A stretch of 64,000 nt of DNA from Dioscorea cayenensis subsp. rotundata (taxonomy: Eukaryota > Streptophyta > Magnoliopsida > Dioscoreales > Dioscoreaceae). Below are positions 1 through 12,859 of the stretch, one piece after another. Within the stretch, counting starts at the first letter, position 1, and every line of letters starts with the position of its first letter. The position numbers and the translations under genes were made by a program. The stretch is from contig NC_052480.1 in the NCBI RefSeq assembly GCF_009730915.1, positions 682,001 through 746,000 on the forward strand. The letters run 5' to 3'. The notes under the pieces were generated by a model. The model was given only the letters and a program-made list of their open reading frames with translations. It ran no database searches and was not told the DNA's origin.

Positions 1-540
1 ATCTTAATGTAAAATTTTTGTTTGTTTTTGAATCGTAAAAGCGGGTTAAATTCCATTCGGTTTTATTTCATTGTTTAATTTACGCTGTGATTGTGTACAT
101 TTCACTTTCATTGTTTAAATATAGTATATATCGCTTTAAACATCGGCTTTTAAATATTTCAAATTACGGCTGCACTGCTTAAAATAACACTTTCTCTCGT
201 TTAAATGAATGCACTTATTGTTTAACTAAATATGGAAAGTTGCCCATCAATACACAATTCAATTTATTGTTTTTGTTTTCAAGAACATGACTTGTATATC
301 TCAATGTAAATTTTGTTTGTTTTCAATCGTAAGGCGATGTTAAATTTCATTCGCTTTCATTTCATTGTTTAATTTACGTTGTAGTTGTGTACATTTCCGC
401 TTTCATTGTTTAAATATACCATATATCGTTTAAAACATCAGCTTGAAATATTTCAAATTACAGACAGTATCCGCTCAAAAATAACAATGTCTCCGTGTAA
501 ATACATTCAATTCGTTATAAATACACAATGTTTCCATGTC
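1..540. repeat. Tandem repeat, about 297-bp period
   Basis: The sequence beginning ATCTTAATGTAAA at position 1 recurs as ATCTCAATGTAAA at 298. The copies stay colinear through matching words: the TTTGTTTG run, ATTTCATTGTTTAATTTACG, TTGTGTACATTTC, CATTGTTTAAATATA and AAATATTTCAAATTAC. The second copy fades after about 520. The copies differ by many substitutions and small gaps, so the duplication is not recent. The array may continue to the left of the window. Confidence 0.8.
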
Positions 541-2599
541 ATCGTCGGGCTTTATTAACAATGCCTAGTCGGCGACATGGGCTTTCATCAGAAGATCGCC
601 GATCATGACCGGATCCTCGGGCAGTAGTCTGCAATGTAACTCGCTGGACATCAAACGCCATGACTCGATCCTCTTTTCGCCCAGGCCGCCCGGTCGCCTT
701 CTAGTCACAAAGGGTCGCAGAACGAAGCTCACGATTTCCGCCCTCAAGGCCTCGCCATCGCCGGTATCGGGAATATAGCTTCATTGTACGCCAGCTTTGT
801 AATTGTCGACTGTGAAGCACCCGCTCATAAATCGACTGTACGTTGCGTCTGCCTGCTCGCATTGTCGCTGCTAGCAAGCATGTTTCGCTAAGGGATACCA
901 TAAACTTGCCACCTTCGACATGAACAAGTTATGATGGCGAGATCCACAGAGTTGCTGCATTGGTCAATCACTTCGTAACGATCATCGACACAACGACCAA
1001 CACGTAAGATTTCGGGCCGTCCTCAACAATGATCTCTAACTTCGAATGTATGTCCCGGGCATAAGTAGGTCTCCCATTTGGGTCGCTGCTCACGCGGCTA
1101 TATAACACGCGCATCACTCAACTCGGCAAATAAGGTTAAACAAAGACAGTGATGGTTAAATAATTCACAACATGTTTAAAACATTATTGTAATTAAATAA
1201 ACGAAATGATTAATATTTAAAGTCGTAAAAGTGTAATTAAACAAAGATCGAGAATGTTTAAAGGGTAATACTAAACGTTAAGTGTAAATCAACATTCGCA
1301 GACCTTATGGAGTCAACCATTTTCGCCACCTGCAGAATGACGAGCTTCCTTGATCCAAGCATCGAACGACTCCGCCGACGTTCGAATACATCTCACCCCA
1401 ACGATCACCTCCGAAACGTATAATTCGACCAATGTGCCATATCCGATTTATTAATCAACCAACGATGAGCTTCGGTGATACGGTACCGCAGCTCATTCAC
1501 CGTGATCATCGAAATCTTTAGCCGTGGATGCCTCACGCAATGCGGAAGCATATGACCAAAGACTCTCCCTCAACGCCTTCCCAAGTCCGACATCGGGCTT
1601 TCATAAAATCGGGCTCCAAACGTCGAAGACAAGACGACGCTGGCGAAGAAGGGAAGACTCTCGCATCAAGGCTCACAAGGCCCTCGACTCGTCTCGACAC
1701 GGAAGGTAATTATCTCATGATAATCTCCACCCTCGTGATAAGGCATCGCCCAAACTTAGATACGAACTAAGTCCAATTGCATCGGTCTCGCTGTCGACTA
1801 TACCGAAGGCGACGCGGAAAAACCATTGTTACTATCTTTCCCTCGCGACCCAAAGAGCGCACTCCCGATATTTTCCAAGGAGCTGGGTACCATCGAGAAA
1901 ACGAAAGAGCCACCGCAAGCCCTCTTCGAATCCTGACAATACACGCCCGAAAGAAAAGAATGCACGCTTTAAAACGATCACCGCTCTCTCCACGATCGCA
2001 CGCCGCCGGATTTCGTCTCACCACCTTATCCACATACCAAAGCAAATACTATAGTCGGAGATGTCACGCCGCAGGACCACCCGCATGCTCTTTTTCCCAA
2101 CCAAGCTCGCTTGGATGGTACGTGGACACCATGTTCCCGCAACACGTCCCTTCTCGAATCGTCGACGGCCTGCATAAGGGACGGTCCTCGAGCTTCAATC
2201 ACTCAGCGCTAACCCATTTTTCGACGCTTTCGACGCGACGACAACCTACGCCACCACCGCAAGTACGCGACGGGTTGATTGCCTTCGATTCCGAAAAGTA
2301 TTTTTGTTATACTCTTTTCGACGATGAAGCGCCTAACGACAACCATCGTGCAGCAGGGCATTCCACGCCACCCCGACGTTTTTCGCTTTTACGAATTTCA
2401 AGTCAAAAATTCCTTTTGATCGCACGATTTCAAGTACATCCCCGAAAATGTTCCGACAATCGCAAAACGCCGACCAATATCCAACGACAACACTTCGTAA
2501 TGATCGGACGAGGAAGTGAAGACATCCCACAATCGCCGTGGTCACCATGGGATGAATGGGAGCACTCGCATGAATCAGATTCCCTCGCCAACACTTCAC

Positions 2600-5260
2600 T
2601 CAAACGAAAAGATCAATATGTTGCGGAGAATATAATGTTTAAGCGATAACTGACAATAGTTAAACGTTAAATTAAATACTTAAACAATTAACTAATAACG
2701 TAAAAGGACTAGTACAATATGTTAACCAAATGATTGACATATTTAAAACAATAAACGACCCCTGCATAACCCGAAAATAATTAAAAGAAAAGGAACTTAC
2801 AACGAGTAAAACCTCGCTTTCATTAGGATTCGCAGAACGGCACATTTTCTCGCCCTCGACGACAAGATCAACTACGAGACATTCTGAAGACGGAGTGGAC
2901 GCGACACATCCGACTGGAAGTCAACATCGCTTTTCTATCAAGAAACCGCTTTTATATCCATCCGTGCGATGAACTTAACCCCGACAAGAGAAACTCGAGA
3001 CCCCATCGCTCACATATCTCAGCTAACACCAATTCCCCAAGAAGTCTCGAGCCGCTGAACATTAGCACTCTTCCCTCCCCGTTGAATCTAGCAATACCAC
3101 AAAAACTCTCCATAATATACTCGACTGAAAACCAAATCGTACAAAACCAAATGAAATGAAGAACAAAAACGAAGACGACGTAAGAAGAAGTAGAAGATGT
3201 AAGAACAAAAAATGCGAGTCGTAATCGCAAACAAAAAGTGCTACGCATTGTAGATGACAGAGGTTAGATTAGACGTGATGTGATCGCGGTATTTTTCCCT
3301 CCATCCCAAGCGGCAAAAAGTAAATATACGTCATCGTCGCGAGGAAGACATGTCGTCATCGCTCGAATGAAAGTTCTCAATTAACTGAGTCTCCTGCAGT
3401 AAACGCTGCTTTTTTTATGTTTACACATGCATATACATAGTGTTTAAAAATAACGGTTAACCTGCTTAACCAAAAGTCTATATCACGTAAATAATATGTT
3501 ATCGCTTTAAATCAACGCTTTCATCGACATCGCGCTGCTAGACTGGGTACCTCCCCGGTCACTCGCTTAAACATATTTACGTATTTTTCTTAAACACTCG
3601 CTTATCATTGTTTAAAGAGTAACTCGAGTATCGCTTTAACTTTTTCTATCGTTTACAACGACGTTTTTTGTTTCCCACATCGCTTTTTTACTAGCGTCTT
3701 TGTTTAAATTTCGAGTTCACAACAAATCACGATTGTTTCGCTTTTATTTATAAAAGATTTACAACATTTTACAACATTTACAAAGATTTACAACATTTAC
3801 AACATTTACAACGTCCGCTCTGGACTTTGGACACTCACGACTGACCCGTGATAACGAAACAAACGTCCGTACATTCGAACGCTCACACGGCTGCAGTAAC
3901 AAGCGCATCAACTCGAACCTCGCAAAACGCATCAACATTAAAAAGGTTAAACAACACACATTCACGAAAACGACTATTAATCAACGTGTCATGGTAGGAC
4001 TTAAACGACGATCCCGATAGTTAAACACGTAACGTAATGACTAGTACATCGACGCCATTTTCTTAAACGCTAACGTAAAGTCTCAAGTGGTAAATGTCAA
4101 CCTCAGTCTTAAAGGACGTTTCACGATCTCCTCCTCTAGAATCCTCCGCAATCACGCAATACGTGAAAACTTTCTTTTCATACCCAAGTCGAACGCCTTC
4201 TTAATCGCTTTCCCGTCATCCACTCACGGAGAATCCTCCGCATTCGTGCACTATGAGAGGACTTGACTGGGTCAGGAAAAAGATAGTTTAACTAGTTCGG
4301 TGATCACGGCTAATCGATTCTCAAGATAAGGAGAAGGCTCACGAAAACATCCTTTCAGATAGAGCGATTGTCCATGGAAGAGGAGGAAGAGGAGGAGGAG
4401 GAGGAGGAGGATGATGAGGACGATTTAGGAGTGGTTGTCTCAGTGGGAGGGTTCTTCCCGGTTATTTATGGTGTGAAGTCCACAAGCGGTACGACTCTTC
4501 GTGATCCGAGAAAAAGTTAAACGACAATACGCCGACATCGATCGACGAGAACGAATCGGGTGTTCGGAAATGATGTTATCGCGCATAAGAATTAATGCCG
4601 CCATCATTCTACGCACGGATACCATAACCTCGCCACCGCCACGCGCCACACGCCAACAATTCGGATCAAACGAAAAAGATCACCGCTTTTACGCAGACTT
4701 TGAGAATTTACATCGCTTATGTAATAGTTATACACGTAAAAGATAATGTTAAACCCGAGACGGGAAGTATTAAACGGATACGACAATTATTAAAACATAT
4801 TAGTAGAAATATTTAAACGGATAATAGCAAATAGTTAAACATTATTTAAAAATATACAACAGATAACCATAAACGAGGAAGAACTTTACAACGAAACGAA
4901 CTCGTCAGGATTCATCGCTCTTTCTCGTCGTAATACAACTTTACAACCATAAACGAGAAGACGACAACGGCACACGCCTCGCCTCGACAATAAAATCGAC
5001 TACGTACTCATTTCGAAGACGAAGTGCACTTGACCAATCCGATGGAAATCAATTTCATTTTTCCGCTCGAGTAAAACCGATTTATATATTTCTGTATGAT
5101 AACGAGGAGAATAACAAGATGTAATGTAACTCCTCGGCATTGTCTATCGAAACCAGCAGAAAGTTCTTCAAAAGCGCTGAATACGACGTGATTTCGGCTT
5201 TCCTTTCCCACCATTTTCGTGACCAAAAATGGGATTTCACAACACTGACCCATTTGAAGT
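2600..5260. repeat. Diverged direct repeat pair, offset about 2.1 kb
   Basis: A block near 2600-3100 is matched by a block near 4670-5230. Paired anchors are AACGAAAAGATCA with AACGAAAAAGATCA, CGCCCTCGACGACAAGATC with CGCCTCGACAATAAAATCG, TTCTGAAGACGGAGTG with TTTCGAAGACGAAGTG, and AACCGCTTTTATAT with AACCGATTTATATA. The order and spacing of anchors hold over several hundred bases. It could be a pair of ancient long terminal repeats or a large tandem duplication; the divergence is too high to decide by eye. It looks old and broken. Confidence 0.55.
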
Positions 5261-5300
5261 GAACGGTAGGGGGTAAAGTGAAGTTAAACACTAACTGAAG

Positions 5301-6159
5301 GGTCAGTCCGTGGTGTGTAAAAGTAGGAGGGGGTTTTTGGGAAGTTTTGAAAATTACGAGGGGTGAACAGTAATTTTCCCATAATATTATTATTATTACT
5401 ATTAACAAATAATTGACAAGTATGCCCTTAAAAAAAAATGCCAAATCATGAAGCAAATTTAACAAACAATTCATTTAACAAACGCATACCTTCACTTTAC
5501 AATAAATTTTAGAGTTTAATTTTGAATTTTTTTTAAACTAACACCCGTTACACCCCTACACAAAAAAGAAAAAAAAAAAAATCCAATGTCAGTACCGACG
5601 TCAATTGGCTAGAATATCATTGACAAATGTTATTTATTTTTTAAGAATAATTTTTACTATGATTTTTGTTAACACTGACACAAATGCAGGCCTCTACTTT
5701 CACGTCCTGCTACATGAAACTATCATTTCACTTCCACATTTGCAATTGATATCACCTCAAATTAACAAACCTTGTAATATATAAAGAGACTAGAAGTGGA
5801 CGAGATCACAAACATTCATCAACTTCGAAAATCAAACACGCAACATGGCTTTGCAAGTTCAGTGGTAACTTTCTAGTCTATGTACATGGCGGTAAAAAAT
5901 AAAAGCAAATCCACACTAAGGTTTGCATTATTATGAAGACTTACATAAATTGCCCATGCTAATCCCTTGTGTGGTCAGTAATAGTTTTCTGCAATAACAA
6001 TAGAAGAACAAGTAAAAAAGTATGCAAGGAAAGAACCAAAAGGCAAGCGAAAGGTAATCAACACCCGGCTATTACTGCTATATATATAATGAAAGGTGAT
6101 ATGTGTAGATTGATCATTAGGCTATGAAATTTGAAGTAGTACCTTCCGGGGTAAGACCT
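5301..6159. other. Gene-free spacer
   Basis: AT-rich spacer with an ATT run near 5383-5400 and A-rich tracts near 5561. The right part is presumably the 3' flank and untranslated end of the minus-strand TLDc gene. No other gene is seen. Confidence 0.5.
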
Positions 6160-9100
6160 TCACTCACTAGCATTTGCAAGACCAACCATCTTGAGCATGT
6201 TCCGGTCCTCCTTGAATCTTTCCAGGACTGTGCCTTTGGGAAGCTCTGCCTTCTCATTCTGCAATCCTTTCACCACAGTTCCCCAGCATTCAATCACTTC
6301 TGGGACTATCTGGCTTGACTTGGAGAGGCATGGACTGTTGAAAGTGGTGCAGGAAAATGTGTGTCCCCGATCAAAGTTAGCAGAAATGAACAGACCGAAG
6401 TGATTTTCGCGTCCTCCAAACCCAATGCCATTAGGAATACTATCTGAGCTGAAATTCACAGCACACTACAGAAAAATGGAGTCAGATTACCTGAACAAAA
6501 TATCAACTAATGTTTATATTCATTTCTGCCATCAGATTTCTGATATTTCTATTTAGGCAATTTAATGCATCCATGACCAAATAGATTGGTAAGAGCATTT
6601 AATGATTTCATGTATAAAAGTTCTCGGTACACTTAGTGGGAAAACCATCAAGCAAGAAACAAGACCAGACCACCTTTTTCTTCCCAGTTTTCTCTCACCA
6701 ACTTCCATGACAATTGGCATCTTATATTAACTTCCCTTAACTTGGTTTCTCCAAATCATTTTTTCAAACAGCCAAAAGACCATACAACAGATGTTTCTTT
6801 CTTGCTAAAACAGTAAATAACTGTGCAAACACACTTGTGTCTAGAGCTGTTCAAAAACTTTTTTGCTTAAAACCATTGTCTTATAAACAAACCTTACCCA
6901 TTGCAGATTATTGTTTGCTCCTGTTGGCCGAAAAATTGATGCCCTAGGGTAAAGCTGAAACAGGAAGGATCTCATGTCACCAAAAAAAGCACTCTGTCTC
7001 TCCCATTGCTGAGAAGCATATCCTCCATATATATGACCTTCAGTGTCTTTTATAACAAGAACAGTTGGACCGTCTCCGCTCCTGGAGATACAAGGGCAGC
7101 CAGCGCATGTTATGCATAAGATGTGGACTGTGGCTTAGTATAAGGTGCCAATGATAAAGAGTTCTTGTTGATGAGGTTTTTGTTGAAGTGTCCTTGTTTA
7201 TGCAGTTTTTGTTAAAGAAAAAATAGTTGAAGCAAAGTCAGCCTACACTCCTATTGCAATATTTCCTATAAAAAGTAAAAAGCACACTCACGATATGTTG
7301 CCCATGAAAGTGTTGAAACTCAGGCCATTAATTGCACTATGATACAAAAGTTTCCACTCCTCTGCCTCACTTTGAGAAAGTGCTCCTCCAATGTGCCATG
7401 CATCCTCTTTCCTCAAAATAAGCATATCAGAACTTATATCTTCAGGATATTGTAGTTGCGGAAGTTGAAAGCCTGGTATGCCTAGAAGGAGAACTAATTT
7501 AGCATATGGAAAATAACTACCCAAATAAGCCCAAGAAAAAAGATAGCTTGTCAAGAGGTAAGCCAGCATGATATTACATGGTTTCACAGATAAATGACAT
7601 GAAGGAGGTTTTACTTTCATTAATTTGTATTGTGAAATCCTTTCTTATTTATTCAGTTACTCATCCACCCACCCCATAATCCACTTCATGCAAGCACATA
7701 CAGCAATAGTTACGTTATTTGTATCCATGGCTTCTTACAAGGAGTGGCCAACCTGCCTTTACTACTCTGCTGGTAAGGGAAATAATGTTAATTTGCAAGA
7801 TGAACCCATTCCCAGTAACAAGTTTAGCAATGTAGTACACAAAGTATTATCATTGAACCTGCTGTAGTACACAATGGAGATAAGGATAAAAATATTAACA
7901 TAAAGTCCAAAATCTGCTTTTGTTATGATAACAAACATTTAAAATATTTTAGTCATTATAGCACAACCCATGTGAGACATTAGCTGCTTTGATCCATTTC
8001 ACAGTCATGACTCACATGTTTGGGTCCAAGTGATACATATGATTGAGATTTTTCGCTCCCTTATTAAATGTAGGACTATTTAGTTCATTCCTTGCCCAAC
8101 ATTATAAACTAGTTTAGTGTTGAGTATGGCATGCCCCCTAGCTTCGGCTTGGTTCACCAGCTCGTAGATCACACAACAGGGTCAACAAATTATCCCAATC
8201 TATTAGAAAGGATTAAGCTCTGATATCTCAAGATGATTTCTTTTTTTCCCATTTCAAACACATGAACTATTTTGGGTATGGCTCGGTCTCAGCAAAAACC
8301 CTGCTACGGAAATAAGAAGACAGAGGATGGCAAAAACAGTTATGATTTCTAACCTTCAGTACTGGTAAGGGGCATTTTGTTGATAACACCGGGAACAATT
8401 ATATATAAGATCAAATGTTACGAGAATTCAATCAGGATTTTCAGAAAAAAAAAAAAAATCATGATTTTAGCAATGAAAGCAACTAAAGAACGCTCAAGGA
8501 AAACATACTAGGATCAGGAGGCGTCAACAAACTTCCAAGAGCTTTCCTCACCGACGGCAAAACAGCACACCAATTCTTAAAATCAGCAAAAGACATACTA
8601 TCTGCCCCTTCTCCCTGCTTTGCAAACGTTGCCGCATTGAGGAACACTTGCAGGACATCCCGATCCAAGCTCGAGCTCGATCCAACGTTCCCCGGAGAGA
8701 AAACAGCATCATGGATAGAAGCCAATACAGCTTCCAAATCAAACCTAACATGCTAGTTTCATATCTCAAGCAATCCATTCAATACGTGAAAATGAGAAAC
8801 AAAAGTAGTCAAACACCTCGTCACCTTGAAAGCACGCCATCACCCGTGACATCGCATAGCTGGTAAACAAACTCCTCGATCTCATCCCTCGTTCCCTTCT
8901 CGTACGTCGCCTACCAAGTGACGGATGAAATTTGAGGAAATTCAAGGAGTTTTAATGGACATTGAGAAATGGATTTCCGCTTACTTACTTTAGTGATGAG
9001 AAGATCATCGTAGGTGAGCATGCCGTCGCGGCGGTTCTGGGTGATGAGATCGATCAACCGAGAAGAAAGAGGGCCATGGATTTTGAAGTAGGACTGGAAG

Positions 9101-9252
9101 ACGGAGGGGGAGATGAATTTGGAGGAGCTCTTGGACTGGGAGGCGAGGGAGACGAAGAGGGATTGGAGATCATCGAGCTCTTGCTTGCTGAATGCCCTGC
9201 TCGCCGTCACGGATCTAGGGTTCTTCGATGATGGAGATTGAGCGTTGCCCAT
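6160..9252 (-). CDS. TLDc-domain protein, EF-hand-like motif, likely N-myristoylated
   Basis: Six exons join in one frame: 9252-8989, 8910-8825, 8744-8509, 7481-7292, 7081-6898, 6465-6160; 421 residues. The start MGNAQS has Gly2 and Ser6, the N-myristoylation pattern. Residues about 107-120 read DVTGDGVLSRFDLE, an EF-hand-like loop. The C-terminal half is a TLDc domain: WKLLYHSAINGLSF, then GDGPTVLVIKDTEGHIYGGY, SFLFQLYPRASIFRPTG and GIGFGGRENHFGLFIS. TLDc proteins are tied to oxidative-stress protection and, in animals, to V-ATPase regulation; the plant members are poorly studied. Length and layout fit the plant family annotated as TLD-domain proteins. The fold call is firm; the cellular role is inference. 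Confidence 0.9.
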
Positions 9253-9426
9253 TGTTCTCTCTTTCTTTCTCTCTCGATCGATCTGGATTCCTTGTGAAGA
9301 AAACGCGAGGTGGAAGATGACTCTTGGATTTATTTAGGGGCGCGAAAAATAAATTATAATTTGCTGAAAATAAATAATAATTAAATCTATTTATTTATTT
9401 ATAGTTTCAAAATATTCATTTTATGC

Positions 9427-9617
9427 GTTTTTTTTTTTTGGAGAAAGACGACAAGCGCCCGAACCCAGAGACGAATACTTGGAGGAGCAGCGCTCACCAC
9501 TGAACCGTGCCCTCACTTTGTGTGAAATAAGGATCGAACTCGGGGAGCCACGTTCGAAACTCGAGACGAACACCCTACGTAAGGGACCCGATGCCAATAG
9601 ACCAAATGGTTGTTCGC
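9427..9617 (-). mobile_element. tRNA-derived SINE-like element
   Basis: Read on the minus strand there is a Pol III A-box-like word TGGTCTATTGG (9604-9594), a B-box-like GAGTTCGATCC (9541-9531), the tail word CTTGTCGTCT and a terminal poly(A) (the T run at 9428-9440). The flanks carry matching TTTATGC at 9420-9426 and 9618-9624, a plausible target-site duplication. A-to-B spacing is longer than usual. The copy is non-coding. Confidence 0.65.
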
Positions 9618-9639
9618 TTTATGCATTTATTTTGATAAA

Positions 9640-10680
9640 GAAAAATTATTGGCTTTTTTATTTACTACATAATTGTAATAATATTTACGTTCTCTTATTC
9701 TATTTCATAAACTAATTGTTCTTCTTTTTAATAATATTGAGGGTTTTATTTATTTATTATTATTTTATTATTTTTTTAACAAAATGAACAAGCAATAAAT
9801 TTTTTTTTTTTTACATAAAACTCGCACAGAATTAACAATGTTCATAATTTTTTTTAATTAAATTTGCAAACATCTATTTGAGGCTAAAAAACATAAACTT
9901 AGTCCAAATTAAACTGGCAAGGCCATGTGATGGAGAAATAAAAATTATTTATCATATTAATTTTTTTATTTTTACTTTTTAAAGATTTTTTGTTTTATTA
10001 AAAATCTAATAATAATTTTTTTCGTCAAAATTGGCAGATTGCTCAATTATTGACAGAAATTATTTATTAGTTTTTTTTTTAATTTTCAAATTCACTTTTT
10101 TTTAAATATTCCTATAAGATTACTTGTTGAAATCCTACATAGTTTGTCCATTTTCAATAAAAAAAAATAATCTTTTTTTGGATTCTTTCAATTTTCTTAA
10201 TTTTTTTTAATTCTATCATGATTCTCCAGTCATATTTATTCTTCAGTCAAATAGTGTAGTTTTTTTAATTTACATTTATCATCCTCTAATATATATATAT
10301 ATATATTATGCTCAGTATTTTATACCCCTAATCAATTAATAATCCACTAAAACATTTCTGACAATTAAAAAACATATGACCATAAAATTAAAATCACATC
10401 CTATCCTTCATACTCACAGTCTTCCAATGCAAAGGTATAACACATAATCATTGATAAGTCCCCCCAAAAAATGTAAATTTTTAAAAATCTCACAATTAAT
10501 TAAATTTTGCCTTCCAATAATAATCAGATGAACAAAAAAAAAAAAAAAAACTTTTTCTTTAAAAATTTAAAATTATTACTAAACTAAAATTAAATTATTC
10601 ACAATATTGAAATTTAATAATTTAATTTATTTTTTTTAATAAAACTCAAGACTAAGACCATCCATTCAAAGCCCTGAAGC
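9640..10680. other. AT-rich spacer between divergent genes
   Basis: Very AT-rich with repeated poly(A)/poly(T) tracts and a short TA run near 10290-10306. No gene or stable structure is seen. It separates the minus-strand TLDc gene from the plus-strand membrane/coiled-coil gene. Confidence 0.5.
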
Positions 10681-10841
10681 CTCACCGACTCCCTATTTCG
10701 TCATCGTCTTCCTTCAAAGAAGCGCGTTCTCCAAACCCTCATCTCGGTTTCCATCTCCATCCTCGCACGATCATCGATTTCATCGGAAAAGAAGAGAATC
10801 ACTGCTCCGCCTGTGCCCCAGATCCATCGCCATCACTTGAG

Positions 10842-12859
10842 ATGCCCAGTGAGTATTTGATTCCTTCTACTTTCCTGAATTAAGATCTCAAAGCTTGGTT
10901 TTTTCATCATCTATGGAACCCTAGGGTTTTTTCTAAACCTATTTATTCAAATTTCTTGGTTACTAGGTTGTTCTGTGAGGTAAGTGCGCAGGAGAGATGT
11001 CGAGGCCCATGGTGCTTGTTTTCCTGCTGGTTATCCTTATCATCACGTCCCAGTTCGAGTGGAAACAGCAGCTTGCCAACGAGTTGGAGGCTGGGCCTGC
11101 GATTTCTCAGAAACAGCAGCGTATTGCCGAAAGGGAAGAGGCCGTCAAAGAAAGAGTGAGCCTTTTTCTCTTTAACTTGTTTTTTTAGTTTTAAATTCCT
11201 TATTTTTGAAAAAAAAAAAATAATAAAGCTTATCTTATTTGTTATTCATTGTTAATTTCTATGCAATTACTTTAAAGATAATGTTTTTGTTGGCATCTGA
11301 TTCGTAGAGTAGTGCCTGTTCATCTTCAAATGTTAAATCTTTGTATATTCTTTGGGACTGCAATTTAGTTTCGGTTGTTGTCACTTTGTTCGACAAATAC
11401 CTCCTCTACTGTTTGTTTCATGGGTGTATCTGGGATTTCAAGAGTGAGTCCTGGATTGATTGCTTTGGCTAATTATCACTGTGTTTTGATGGCTGCAATT
11501 ATCACTGTGTTGTTGAGTTGTTTATTTCTTGTTGTAAATCACAACTTTTTGTAGAAAGTAAAATTGAATCTCCAGCGTATAGTTTGAGGATGGGTTTGTA
11601 AGAATTCATGGTCTGGCGGTTGTGACTGATGAATTAATTGTCACATGGAACTACTTTCATATGAAGTATAAGTATCACAGCTTTAATGGTGGTTTGTTGA
11701 AGAGTGGTCATCCTTTTTGTATTTCTTATCAACTTTGATCAGATAATGTGATTTACCTTCATGGCTGCTATTTTGTTATTTGGTATAGAATTATTTAAGT
11801 TAATGAACCTGGCTTTTTGAAGTTGGTACAATTGGGAGTTCCAATTTGTCTGATTGTATAACTCAACAAATTTTGCCAGGGGTGTTTCTTGAACTTTTTC
11901 ATGCTTCAGTGATTCTGTACATTCCTTTGATATGATGGAACTTAGCTTCCTGCTTTTGGGAATGAGGCCATTCCTCCATGATTTTTAGGCAGCGGTATTG
12001 AGTGCTACGCTAAACAAACTGGATGTTGAGACTTACTTAGCCATGAGAGAGTCGTTACAATTCTTCTTTCATTTAACGCATGTCCTACATATAAGATGGC
12101 TGTGCTTTTCTTATGCCTTAAACTAATCAACATATAGCTTTTGGGTATTATTTCCTCTTATTACTTTTATAAGATTTAGCTCTACACGATTGGCATTGGA
12201 TTATGCCATATCTGCTTCTACTTTAACTTTGAAAAATGACTTGCCCTGTTCAAGTTGAGTGAATCCATTATGTTTCTGTATTGTTTCGGGCATTTTTAAA
12301 TTCACATTTTGATGCTTTTATCGTATAGCACCAATGATGTCAGTAACCCTCATTTTGGTATTTAACTCAAACACTAACCAGCACTGGAATTTCTGCAGCA
12401 TTATTTCAATCTTTGATTTTGGTTCTATAGGCTGAAGCTAGTAAGATTGAAAAATGGAAGAATTTCTTAGTAGTCATGAAATGATAATCTTAGGTTGGTG
12501 CATCTCTGTTTACTGATGAATGCTGCAATTATTCTTATAGCTAATGAAGGATGAGAATCACCAACGTGGCATCTCCATCAATATTTCCAGTGTTTTGTTT
12601 ATCTTTTTAAGTCTAATCCATTGTCTACACATAATAAAAAATTTGACACTTAATCTGTGTAATGGAACACCATGTCTTCTGTCGGCAGATAATTTTATCT
12701 CAAGAGAAGAACATTCAGAGGCTGAATGAGCTGGTGCAGACCCTGCAGCAACAACTGCTTCAATGCCAAAGCAGCATGAACAAATCAAATGACGGCAGAA
12801 ACTCTTCCTCAACAAACACCAGTGAGATAGAGCAGCAACAACAGACACTGCAAGATTGA
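10842..12859 (+). CDS. Small signal-anchored coiled-coil protein, function unknown
   Basis: Three exons, 10842-10848, 10992-11155 and 12689-12859, join into 113 residues. The first contributes only ATGCCCA before a GTGAGT donor; splicing gives MPREMSRPMVLVF. Starting at the internal ATG (10997) would drop four residues. Residues about 9-20 (MVLVFLLVILII) are one hydrophobic segment, a likely uncleaved anchor. They are followed by a charged helix (SQKQQRIAEREEAVKE), then SQEKNIQRLNELVQTLQQQL, a strong heptad-like coiled coil, and a Ser/Asn/Gln-rich tail. I do not recognise a named family. It looks conserved in kind (a plant endomembrane protein), but this is inference. The last intron is about 1.5 kb. 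Confidence 0.75.

Larger units (their letters stand above)
1..5300. repeat. Unclassified repeat island, GTTTAA-rich
   Basis: No host gene is readable here. AT-rich spacers dense in TTAAAC, GTTTAA and TTTAAA words (about 1-560, 1130-1290, 2640-2810, 3410-3780, 4740-4880) alternate with more GC-balanced blocks rich in CGA and CG. An acidic-repeat tract (GAG/GAA codons) lies at 4375-4425. Direct repeats occur at two scales, described separately. The composition is unlike everything to the right of 5300. The arrangement fits an old, broken retroelement-like or satellite-like repeat, but no reverse transcriptase, integrase, protease or capsid motif was recognised, so the family stays open. Open frames inside it resemble no family I know. 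Confidence 0.6.

Noticed and set aside
1777-2649. 290-codon open frame in the left repeat island
   Set aside because: Composition is driven by CGA/TCG-rich repeat sequence, no domain or family motif is recognised, and overlapping frames on the other strand are similarly open. Treated as repeat, not a gene.
2952-3248. 98-codon minus-strand frame in the repeat island
   Set aside because: Hydrophobic by base composition, lies in a duplicated block and has no recognisable domain.
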